In this document: piece after piece, positions 1 to 6,222 of the stretch
Layout of the letters: each line of letters starts with the position of its first letter
Position numbering within the stretch: the stretch's first letter is position 1
Assembly (NCBI GenBank): GCA_002381155.1
Contig: DFQX01000097.1
Coordinates: forward strand, 1,250 to 7,924
DNA length: 6,675 nucleotides
Reading direction: 5' to 3'
Origin: Flavobacteriaceae bacterium UBA3478
Lineage (GTDB): Bacteria > Bacteroidota > Bacteroidia > Flavobacteriales > Flavobacteriaceae
Notes under the pieces: model-generated
Told to the model about the DNA's origin: nothing
What the model saw: only the letters and a program-made list of their open reading frames with translations
The model's database searches: none
Translations under genes and position numbers: made by a program

Positions 1-2175
1 CTCTGGAAAGAGTTTATCGCAGAGGAGCGCATTCTTCTTGGAAACAAAAAAGACAATTTCTGGGAAATGGGAGAGCAAGGCCCTTGTGGTCCTTGTTCTG
101 AAATTCACATTGATCTTCGCTCTGATAAGGAGCGTCAATTAACTCCAGGAGATCAACTCGTCAATGCCGATCATCCCCAAGTAGTTGAAATCTGGAACCT
201 CGTTTTCATGCAATTCAATCGTAAGGCCAACGGAAGTCTTGAACCGCTACCCGCTAAGCATGTTGATACGGGAATGGGCTTTGAAAGGTTGTGTATGGCT
301 CTTCAGGGTAAGCAGTCGAACTACGATACCGATGTATTTACTCCGCTCATCACTACTTTAGAAAAAATTAGTGGTCAAACCTATGGAAAAGAGGAATCTA
401 CCGATATCGCTATTCGTGTAATTGTCGATCACGTTCGAGCAGTTGCTTTCGCTATTGCTGACGGACAGCTTCCTTCAAATAACGGTGCCGGATATGTCAT
501 TCGAAGAATTTTACGCAGAGCTATTCGTTACGGATTCACGTTCTTAGGTCAATCTGAACCTTTCGTATACCGACTTGTGGATACGCTTGAATCTCAGATG
601 GGTGAGGCGTTTCCTGAATTAACCGCTCAGAAGACTCTGATCACTTCGGTAATCAAAGAAGAAGAGCAATCGTTCTTAGCCACTCTTGAAGCGGGATTAA
701 AACGCCTAGATAGTTTACTTATCGAAACAAGCAATAAGGAACTCTCAGGAGAGAAGGCGTTCGAATTATACGACACCTTTGGTTTCCCAATCGATCTTAC
801 TGCGCTAATTCTTTCAGAGAAGGGTTACACTTACGATGAAAATGGTTTCAAAGAGGCGTTAGCTGCTCAAAAGCAGCGCTCAAAGGCAGATGCAACCTCA
901 GAAAAGAGTGATTGGATCATCGTAAATGAAGGTTCTGGAGAAGGATTTGTCGGTTATGATCATCTTGAAATAAACGGTGTACAAATTTTGAAATACCGCG
1001 AGATCAAGCAGAAGAATGAGCAGCTCTTTCAACTGGTACTAAATACCACTCCTTTCTATCCAGAAGGAGGAGGGCAGATAGGAGATCGCGGGAGGTTGCG
1101 TTCAGATGCGGGTGATATTCATATCTATACCACCAAAAAAGAGAATAACGAGATTCTGCATTTTACAAAGAAGCTACCAAGCTCATTAGAAGGAACATTT
1201 ACAGCGATTATAGATCAGGAGGCTCGCAGAGATACCACCGCTAACCACACCGCTACTCACCTGTTACATCAAGCCCTTAGAGAAGTGCTAGGTACGCATG
1301 TGGAGCAACGTGGTTCGTCAGTTCAACCAGGAAGTTTGCGATTTGATTTTTCGCACTTTGCAAAGATGACTGCTGAAGAACTTGCTGAGGTAGAACGATT
1401 AGTAAATCAACGAATCCATGAAGGTCTTTCACTAGTAGAGGCCCGATCTGTTGCTATGGAGACGGCAATTGCTGAGGGTGCAATGGCTCTATTCGGAGAG
1501 AAATACGGAGATACCGTAAGAACCATTCGTTTCGGGGAATCCATCGAGCTTTGTGGGGGAACACACGTTAACAATACCTCAGAAATCTGGCAATTTAAGA
1601 TTGTAAGTGAGGGAGGAGTTGCAGCGGGTATCCGACGCATTGAGGCGATTACGGCGAAAGGGGTTCGTGAATATTTTAGAGAGACAGAGGAACTTATCGA
1701 ACAGCTTTCTGAACGTTTTCCAAAAGCACAAGACTTAATAAAAGCGGTCGATGACACCCTTAGCGAACTTGCTGCTATCAAACAAGAAAGAGACGCACTT
1801 GTTGCTGAAAAAATCAAACATATTAAAGCTGCGATTGGCATGCGAATCACTAAGATAGACGATATTCAATTTGCCGCCGTTCCTGTTGATCTTGATGCGG
1901 CTGCCATGAAGCAGATATCCTTTGATCTAGCCGCTCAGCATAAAGGATTATGCCTTGTACTTGGTGCACAGGTGGGAGAAAAGGCGTTATTATCGATTTA
2001 TATTGATAAGGAAATCGCAGCAACTAAGGGTTTAAGTGCCTCTAAGATGATTCGTGAATTAGGGTCACACATCCAGGGGGGTGGAGGAGGACAAGACTTC
2101 TTTGCCACTGCGGGCGGAAAGAACCCTGCGGGTATACCACAAGCCTTAGAAGCAGCTAAAGCGCTCTTTAATTAG
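1..2175 (+). CDS. alaS: Alanyl-tRNA synthetase, 5'-truncated by the window edge
   Basis: Charges tRNA-Ala with alanine in the cytoplasm and hydrolyses mischarged Ser/Gly-tRNA-Ala. The frame is open from base 1 (Leu-Trp-Lys-Glu...), so the ATG at 67 is internal and not the start. Visible in the 724-codon fragment: the class II core signature DNFWEMGEQGPCGPCSEI (codons 18-35); ADGQLPSNNGAGYVIRR and YDTFGFPIDLT of the aminoacylation/tRNA-recognition part; TPFYPEGGGQ opening the editing domain; the metal-site HTATH (H416/H420, bases 1246-1260) and CGGTH (C518/H522, bases 1552-1566); and the C-Ala glycine run (codons 693-697) followed by Gln. If E. coli numbering (H564, H568, C666, H670) is applied, the offset is a constant 148, so about 148 N-terminal residues lie outside and the full protein is about 872 aa, normal for the family. 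All catalytic and editing motifs seen are intact. The TAG stop overlaps the convergent lipoprotein gene by 4 nt. Confidence 0.98.
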   Translation, partial: LWKEFIAEERILLGNKKDNFWEMGEQGPCGPCSEIHIDLRSDKERQLTPGDQLVNADHPQVVEIWNLVFMQFNRKANGSLEPLPAKHVDTGMGFERLCMALQGKQSNYDTDVFTPLITTLEKISGQTYGKEESTDIAIRVIVDHVRAVAFAIADGQLPSNNGAGYVIRRILRRAIRYGFTFLGQSEPFVYRLVDTLESQMGEAFPELTAQKTLITSVIKEEEQSFLATLEAGLKRLDSLLIETSNKELSGEKAFELYDTFGFPIDLTALILSEKGYTYDENGFKEALAAQKQRSKADATSEKSDWIIVNEGSGEGFVGYDHLEINGVQILKYREIKQKNEQLFQLVLNTTPFYPEGGGQIGDRGRLRSDAGDIHIYTTKKENNEILHFTKKLPSSLEGTFTAIIDQEARRDTTANHTATHLLHQALREVLGTHVEQRGSSVQPGSLRFDFSHFAKMTAEELAEVERLVNQRIHEGLSLVEARSVAMETAIAEGAMALFGEKYGDTVRTIRFGESIELCGGTHVNNTSEIWQFKIVSEGGVAAGIRRIEAITAKGVREYFRETEELIEQLSERFPKAQDLIKAVDDTLSELAAIKQERDALVAEKIKHIKAAIGMRITKIDDIQFAAVPVDLDAAAMKQISFDLAAQHKGLCLVLGAQVGEKALLSIYIDKEIAATKGLSASKMIRELGSHIQGGGGGQDFFATAGGKNPAGIPQALEAAKALFN

Positions 2176-2711
2176 CGAATCGGATATTTAGCTAAAATCG
2201 CCGAAACGTACCGATCGATTAGCTTTTGACGACCCTCTGGGTTAGTCACATTGGTCAGTATGCCGCTGCCTTTGCCTTGCCAAATAAGTTGCTTCTTTTC
2301 GGCATCTAATATATCAATGAGTAGTACCCCTCGATCATAAGTACTTACCGTCTGATTATTCATAGGGCCCCACATCCAAGGGTTAAATCCCCAGCCCCAA
2401 CCAATACCCCAAGCCTGGTTGTTGATATCTACTCTAGATTCTTCGTCAGTAGCAATGCTGATAAGAAGATCGGCATTTTCAGTAAGTATATATCCCTTCG
2501 CAGTCATTTGAGACTCAATCGACTTTAGGATGCGTCTTTTATCTAGATCAGATATTTCAGCCTGATCAATCGTCGGTTTGTAGAAAGCGAAACTCGAGTA
2601 ATTTGAAAAATTGACTTCGGTATCGTAGTCGGTAAAGACTCGAATTGAACTGCAGGATGCTAGCAGTAACAGGCTTAAAAAAGCCCCAAATAAGTACATT
2701 GATTTTTTCAT
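2172..2711 (-). CDS. DUF4136 family lipoprotein
   Basis: A 179-aa predicted membrane-anchored lipoprotein of unknown function. The N-terminus has two lysines, a hydrophobic stretch (residues 5-18) and a lipobox Leu17-Ala-Ser-Cys20, so the mature protein would start at Cys20; no acidic surface-export signal follows the Cys. The mature part matches the DUF4136 pattern: an early DYDTEVNFSNYSSFAFYKP block (28-46), a middle LLISIATDEESRVD strand region (82-95), and a late GVLLIDILDAEKKQLIWQGKGSG block (128-150) ending in a helix, AILAKYPIR. Between them lies a tryptophan/glycine-rich patch (Trp 101, 105, 107, 112, 114). The ATG at 2711 is chosen because it begins the signal peptide directly. The stop TAA overlaps the alaS stop. 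It lies 63 nt downstream of the DUF5522 gene on the same strand, so co-transcription is possible. Family assignment is by motif recognition; a molecular role is not known to me. Confidence 0.88.
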   Translation of the reverse strand: MKKSMYLFGAFLSLLLLASCSSIRVFTDYDTEVNFSNYSSFAFYKPTIDQAEISDLDKRRILKSIESQMTAKGYILTENADLLISIATDEESRVDINNQAWGIGWGWGFNPWMWGPMNNQTVSTYDRGVLLIDILDAEKKQLIWQGKGSGILTNVTNPEGRQKLIDRYVSAILAKYPIR

Positions 2712-2737
2712 AGCATATTCATTTAACTAACTCACTA

Positions 2738-2769
2738 TGAAGTTACAACTCAGAGCCGATATAAGTCAA
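2738..2769 (-). promoter_or_regulatory. Weak candidate promoter for the DUF4136 gene
   Basis: Reading the minus strand, TTG (2769-2767) is followed after 21 nt by TAACTTCA (2745-2738), which agrees with the Bacteroidota TTG-N17-23-TAnnTTTG pattern except for the last two bases of the box. It would leave a leader of about 20 nt before the ATG at 2711. The match is marginal in AT-rich DNA; the gene might instead be read from the DUF5522 promoter. Confidence 0.25.
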
Positions 2770-2774
2770 TAGCC

Positions 2775-2933
2775 TTAAGCTCTTCGATTTTGTTTAGGAT
2801 CATACCCATAAGGGCAGTGACGGCAGCCGCTTTCACAGCAGTAGCCTCTTTTTAAATGGTATTTTTCGGTAAATACCCGATAGCCATTTTCAGTATAGTA
2901 ATCGCCTTCTTCGACGGGAATATGCTTTTTCAC
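2775..2933 (-). CDS. DUF5522 cysteine-rich miniprotein
   Basis: A 52-aa (GTG at 2933) or 71-aa (GTG at 2990) protein of unknown function, recognised as DUF5522 from EEGDYYTENGYRVFTEKYHL followed by the Cys cluster and HCPYGYDP. In the 52-aa form the cysteines are C32, C33, C37 and C40 (Cys-Cys-x3-Cys-x2-Cys), a likely metal or iron-sulphur site; the block resembles the small oxidoreductase-like (PF09791) motif. The 2933 start is preferred for three reasons: it gives a natural MKKHIPVEEGDYY N-terminus; the extra 19 residues of the longer form look unrelated to the family; and a good -7 box (2945-2938) lies inside that extension, so its transcript would not contain the earlier GTG. No Shine-Dalgarno is visible. 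It is the first gene of a possible two-gene unit with the DUF4136 lipoprotein, and is divergent from the PLP enzyme. The coding call is fairly secure; the start is not. Confidence 0.82.
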   Translation of the reverse strand: MKKHIPVEEGDYYTENGYRVFTEKYHLKRGYCCESGCRHCPYGYDPKQNRRA

Positions 2934-2937
2934 GCCA

Positions 2938-2968
2938 CAAAGATAAGACTGTAGACAAGTTGTGAAAA
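2938..2968 (-). promoter_or_regulatory. Bacteroidota-type promoter for the DUF5522 gene
   Basis: On the minus strand TATCTTTG (2945-2938) is a perfect match to the Bacteroidota -7 box TAnnTTTG. It is preceded after 19 nt by TTTT (2968-2965), a poor -33 element at the right distance. Transcription would begin about 4-7 nt beyond the box, at or next to the GTG at 2933, implying a leaderless or nearly leaderless mRNA. The -7 match is seen directly; its activity is inferred. Confidence 0.55.
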
Positions 2969-2979
2969 CTTCGAGTTGC

Positions 2980-3012
2980 TTTACCGTCACATTCCCGATA
3001 ACTTTATCTTAT
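2980..3012 (+). promoter_or_regulatory. Candidate promoter of the PLP enzyme-glucosaminidase-hemL operon
   Basis: TATCTTAT (3005-3012) resembles the TAnnTTTG -7 box with two mismatches at the end, and TTTA (2980-2983) lies 21 nt upstream as a weak -33 element. The box overlaps the first ATG (3011) and is followed after 4 nt by the second ATG (3017). If used, translation must begin at 3017 or later. No other box upstream of the operon in the short divergent gap is better. Confidence 0.35.
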
Positions 3013-3928
3013 GCCAATGACTGAAACCTCTCGCAATCAACTCATTCGATTACCTATGGTACAATCGGCGGGAGTAGAACTTTGGGTAAAGCGTGAAGAC
3101 GAATTGCATCCCCTAATATCGGGAAACAAGTTTCGCAAGCTCAAGTACAATATTGAAGAGGCTCGCCAGCAGCGTGCTCATACTTTACTCACTTTTGGAG
3201 GAGCGTTTAGCAATCACATTCTAGCTACTGCTGCTGCAGCTGCTGAGTACGGATTTAAAAGCATTGGAATTATCCGTGGAGAAGAATTGGCCAATTCAGT
3301 AGCTACCAACCCAACCCTCTCTAAAGCACAAAAGCTTGGAATGAAGTTTGTTTTTGTCTCTCGCTATCGGTACCGAGAATTAACCGCTGACCCCGAGAAG
3401 GCCCGATCGTTATCAGAAAAGGGAGGTCAGTATTTGATTCCTGAAGGAGGGAGTAATTCGCTAGCCGTTAAGGGTGTTTCAGAATTGTTTATCGATGAAG
3501 ACATTCGTGCAGATTATATCTGCAGTCCTGTAGGTACAGGAGCCACCTTGGCCGGGATTGTTGAGGGAGCGCATCCGACCCAAATGGTAAGAGGCTATGC
3601 CTCGTTAAGTCATGAAGGATTATATGATGAAGTCAAACGTTTCACTGCCAAAGACAGTTTTGAGATTATTGATAACTACACTTTTGGTGGATACGCCAAA
3701 ACCACCTCTGAACTCATCTCTCGAATGAACTGGTTCTACAAGCAGACTAAAATTCTGCTCGACCCTGTCTACACCGGTAAAATGATTTTTGGATTATTAG
3801 AGGACATCAAACGTGGTGCATTTGAGAAAGGAAGCGTAATTTTGGCTATCCATACCGGTGGTTTACAAGGAATCGAGGGTATGAACGATCGACTAGAACG
3901 TAAGGGTCAACTTAAGATCAACATTTGA
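3011..3928 (+). CDS. PLP-dependent ACC deaminase/D-cysteine desulfhydrase family enzyme
   Basis: A cytoplasmic fold-type II PLP enzyme of 305 aa (family members are about 300-340). Features in order: KRED (27-30) and GNKFRKLKYN, with K40 as the PLP Schiff-base lysine; GGAFSNH (63-69), carrying the conserved Ser-Asn-His contacting substrate and cofactor; IPEGGSN (143-149); the phosphate-binding loop SPVGTGAT (172-179); DPVYTGK (251-257); and HTGGLQG (281-287) near the C-terminus. Automated annotation usually says 1-aminocyclopropane-1-carboxylate deaminase, but true ACC deaminases have Glu after the Tyr in DPVYEGK and HLGG instead of HTGG; here both are Thr (T255, T282), as in D-cysteine desulfhydrases. 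Deamination or desulfhydration of a small D-amino acid is therefore the better guess, substrate unproven. The start is ATG 3011 or, if the nearby promoter box is real, ATG 3017. It is the first gene of a coupled operon; its TGA overlaps the next ATG (TGATG). Confidence 0.9.
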   Translation: MPMTETSRNQLIRLPMVQSAGVELWVKREDELHPLISGNKFRKLKYNIEEARQQRAHTLLTFGGAFSNHILATAAAAAEYGFKSIGIIRGEELANSVATNPTLSKAQKLGMKFVFVSRYRYRELTADPEKARSLSEKGGQYLIPEGGSNSLAVKGVSELFIDEDIRADYICSPVGTGATLAGIVEGAHPTQMVRGYASLSHEGLYDEVKRFTAKDSFEIIDNYTFGGYAKTTSELISRMNWFYKQTKILLDPVYTGKMIFGLLEDIKRGAFEKGSVILAIHTGGLQGIEGMNDRLERKGQLKINI

Positions 3929-4884
3929 TGCATATTAAGAATTTTTCAGGTTACGCTGCTATAACGTTATTTCTCGGTTTAGTTCTCCAAAGTTGTACGC
4001 CTAACCCTGAGTTATATCGAATTGCACGCTCAAAAACAACCGAGCAGAATTTAGGAAAATCAATCGGAGAACGCACCAAAGACGCTATCGATGATTTAGG
4101 TCTTAAATCCTGGTCTGAAAAAGATTACGAGAAGTTTATTTCAGAAAAAGCCTATATCGAAAGTTTTGCTGAGATAGCTATGAAAGAAATGAAGTTGTAC
4201 GGAGTTCCTGCTAGTATCACCCTTGCGCAAGGGATTCTCGAAACGAATGCTGGTAAGAGCGAGCTTGTTAAGTCCTCGAACAATCATTTTGGGATTAAAT
4301 GCCACGATAGCTGGACCGGCGATTCGGTTTCTTACGATGACGACGCGAAGGGGGAATGCTTTAGAAAATACAGAAGCCCGATCACCTCGTATAGAGATCA
4401 TTCTAAATTTCTCACCTCAAGACCTCGCTATTCAAGCCTTTTTGAATTGAGACCTACCGATTATAAGAGTTGGGCCAGAGGGTTACGTGCAGCCGGATAC
4501 GCCACAGATAATAGTTACTCAGATAAGTTAATCGCTATCATCGAGCGTAACGATCTCGATAAATACGATGACATGACCCTTGGTAAGCGTCGACGTCAGT
4601 TGAAAAAGGAAACGCGTAAAGAAAAAGTAGGCGATGTTCTTACACAGGCTAAGACGGCCATTACCAGTATCGGGAAGAGAACACGCGAGATGGCCGATCA
4701 GGCACAAGACGACATTGCCAATGCTTACAGAGGCTTAGCACATAGAGTGACCAAAGGAGATACGCTTTATAGTATTGCCAAGAAATACGAGGTTACTGTA
4801 GAATCGATTAAGAAAATGAATTTGCTCGATACCGACGACTTGTCAATCGGTCAAATTCTTGAAATTCCCAAGAGAGTAAAATGA
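3928..4884 (+). CDS. Glucosaminidase-LysM lipoprotein (peptidoglycan hydrolase)
   Basis: A 318-aa predicted lipoprotein that should bind and cut peptidoglycan. The signal peptide (1-22) ends in a lipobox-like Leu20-Gln-Ser-Cys23; Gln is uncommon at that position but the context fits. A GH73-type N-acetylglucosaminidase domain spans about residues 73-214: PASITLAQGILETNAG carries the likely catalytic Glu105, followed by SSNNHFGIKC, YRSPITSYRDHSKFL and WARGLRAAGYATD. Cys125 and Cys144 could form a disulphide in the periplasm. A Lys/Arg-rich linker (about 219-270) leads to one C-terminal LysM domain (272-316: HRVTKGDTLYSIAKKY... to SIGQILEIPK), a glycan-binding module. The ATG at 3928 is preferred over the in-frame TTG one codon earlier because it forms a TGATG junction with the upstream stop. 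The 3' end overlaps hemL by 4 nt (ATGA). The likely role is cell-wall remodelling or daughter-cell separation; whether it faces the periplasm or the surface is not shown. Confidence 0.92.
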   Translation: MHIKNFSGYAAITLFLGLVLQSCTPNPELYRIARSKTTEQNLGKSIGERTKDAIDDLGLKSWSEKDYEKFISEKAYIESFAEIAMKEMKLYGVPASITLAQGILETNAGKSELVKSSNNHFGIKCHDSWTGDSVSYDDDAKGECFRKYRSPITSYRDHSKFLTSRPRYSSLFELRPTDYKSWARGLRAAGYATDNSYSDKLIAIIERNDLDKYDDMTLGKRRRQLKKETRKEKVGDVLTQAKTAITSIGKRTREMADQAQDDIANAYRGLAHRVTKGDTLYSIAKKYEVTVESIKKMNLLDTDDLSIGQILEIPKRVK

Positions 4885-6164
4885 CAGTATATCAAAGAAG
4901 TAGTGCCCTTTTTCAGGAGGCTAATAAAGTAATCCCTGGAGGAGTAAATTCACCGGTACGTGCCTTTAAATCGGTAGGAGGAACTCCCGTGTTCGTCAAG
5001 GAGGCCAAGGGTGCCTATTTACACACTGAAGATGGTCATCGACTCATCGATTATATTTCTTCATGGGGTCCGCTCTTATTCGGACACGCTTTTGAGCCCG
5101 TGTTAGCAGCAGTAACTGAGCGTGCCAAAAAGGGAACCTCATTTGGTATGCCTACGGAGCTTGAAACCCAGCTAGCTCAGAAGGTGGTTTCAATGGTGCC
5201 TAACGTTGACAAAGTACGTTTTGTGAATTCTGGTACCGAAGCTTGTATGAGTGGAGTGCGTCTAGCTCGTGGATTCACTAGGCGTGAGAAGCTAATTAAA
5301 TTCGCTGGCTGTTATCATGGACACTCTGATGCCTTTTTAATTCAAGCAGGTAGTGGAGCAGTAACCTTTGGTAGCCCAAATAGCCCTGGAGTGACTGCAG
5401 GTACCGCAAAAGATACGCTACTTGCAGAGTACAATAATCTAGAATCGGTTAAGACACTAATCGATGCTAATCCTGAGCAAATTGCGGCGATTATCGTAGA
5501 GCCGATAGCGGGAAATATGGGGTGTATCATTCCTGCCGAAGGATTCTTAGAAGGTCTCAGAGAACTCTGCGACGCCAATGGAATTCTATTGCTATTTGAT
5601 GAGGTAATGACCGGTTTTCGTTTAGCCGCTGGTGGTGCTCAAGAGACCACTAAAGTTGCTGCCGACATTGTGATGTACGGAAAGGTAATCGGAGGAGGTC
5701 TCCCCGTAGGTGCTTTTGCTGCTCGAACTGAAATTATGCAACACTTAGCTCCAGAGGGACCCGTTTATCAAGCCGGTACACTTAGTGGAAATCCTCTCGC
5801 CATGGCAGCGGGACACTCCATGCTCTCAGTGATAGAGGCTGATAATGAGGTATTCTCAAGATTGGAGCATAAGGCTACGTTACTTGAATCTGGCATTCAT
5901 AACGTTCTTTCTGAAAAGGGTATTGCTCACACGCTTAATCGCTACGGTAGTATGATTTCGGTGCACTTCTCAGAAGAGCCGGTGGTGAATTTTGCTACGG
6001 CTGCCGCCGCTAGTGGTCCTCGATTTAACAGCTACTTTCATCATATGCTTGCAAACGGAGTGTATTTACCTCCTTCGGCATTTGAGGCGTATTTCTTAAA
6101 CGATGCGCTTTCAGAGTCAGATATTGATTTTACGATTGAAGCGCTCAAAAGCTGGAACCCGTAA
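4881..6164 (+). CDS. hemL: Glutamate-1-semialdehyde 2,1-aminomutase
   Basis: Converts glutamate-1-semialdehyde to 5-aminolevulinate, the second dedicated step of the C5 route to heme and other tetrapyrroles, in the cytoplasm. It is a class III aminotransferase-fold PLP enzyme, normally a homodimer. The 427-aa length is typical. Motifs: PGGVNSPVRAFKSVGGTP (19-36); SWGPLLFGHA (61-70); FVNSGTEACMSGVRLAR (114-130), the cofactor phosphate region; CYHGHSD (144-150); the flexible active-site loop AGSGAVTFGSPNSPGV (156-171); LLLFDEVMTGFR (236-247), with Asp240 for the PLP ring nitrogen; the Schiff-base Lys268 in YGKVIGGGLPVGAF; and AGTLSGNPLAMAAG (298-311). No key residue is missing. The ATG overlaps the stop of the glucosaminidase gene (ATGA, 4881-4884), with a purine-rich AGAGAG four bases upstream, so translation is probably coupled. 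It is the last gene of the operon and is followed by a strong terminator. Confidence 0.97.
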   Translation: MTVYQRSSALFQEANKVIPGGVNSPVRAFKSVGGTPVFVKEAKGAYLHTEDGHRLIDYISSWGPLLFGHAFEPVLAAVTERAKKGTSFGMPTELETQLAQKVVSMVPNVDKVRFVNSGTEACMSGVRLARGFTRREKLIKFAGCYHGHSDAFLIQAGSGAVTFGSPNSPGVTAGTAKDTLLAEYNNLESVKTLIDANPEQIAAIIVEPIAGNMGCIIPAEGFLEGLRELCDANGILLLFDEVMTGFRLAAGGAQETTKVAADIVMYGKVIGGGLPVGAFAARTEIMQHLAPEGPVYQAGTLSGNPLAMAAGHSMLSVIEADNEVFSRLEHKATLLESGIHNVLSEKGIAHTLNRYGSMISVHFSEEPVVNFATAAAASGPRFNSYFHHMLANGVYLPPSAFEAYFLNDALSESDIDFTIEALKSWNP

Positions 6165-6177
6165 TTATTAGGAATAA

Positions 6178-6209
6178 AAAAAGCCCGCATCGCGGGCTTT
6201 TAATTTTTT
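6178..6209. terminator. Bidirectional rho-independent terminator
   Basis: GCCCGC (6183-6188), loop ATC, GCGGGC (6192-6197) form a perfect GC stem that extends by A-T pairs on both sides (A6179-A6182 with T6198-T6201). On the plus strand it is followed by TTTTAATTTTTT, serving hemL. On the minus strand the opposite side gives a run of T's, serving the convergent gene ending at 6223. It sits in the 58-nt gap between the two stop codons. Confidence 0.93.
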
Positions 6210-6222
6210 AAAGGCTCAGGAA

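Noticed and set aside
1407..1850. Long open minus-strand frame opposite alaS
   Set aside because: It is fully antisense to strongly conserved synthetase sequence, has low-complexity Ser/Ala/Ile content and matches no family I recognise.
2076..2090. G-rich run in alaS as a possible slippage site or G-quadruplex
   Set aside because: It simply encodes the conserved glycine run of the C-Ala domain; the frame continues normally through it.
2934..2990. Longer 71-aa form of the DUF5522 protein starting at GTG 2990
   Set aside because: The extra residues do not look like the family and contain a perfect -7 box; kept as the alternative, not excluded.
3925..3930. TTG at 3925 as start of the glucosaminidase gene
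   Set aside because: The ATG directly after it gives the usual TGATG coupling and the same signal peptide; a TTG start adds only one residue.
4141..4450. Two overlapping open frames, one on each strand, inside the glucosaminidase gene
   Set aside because: The real frame carries a signal peptide, the GH73 motifs and LysM; the alternatives have no recognisable motif and are by-products of that gene.
5342..5578. Open minus-strand frame inside hemL
   Set aside because: It is antisense to conserved hemL sequence, with no start-site support and no motif.
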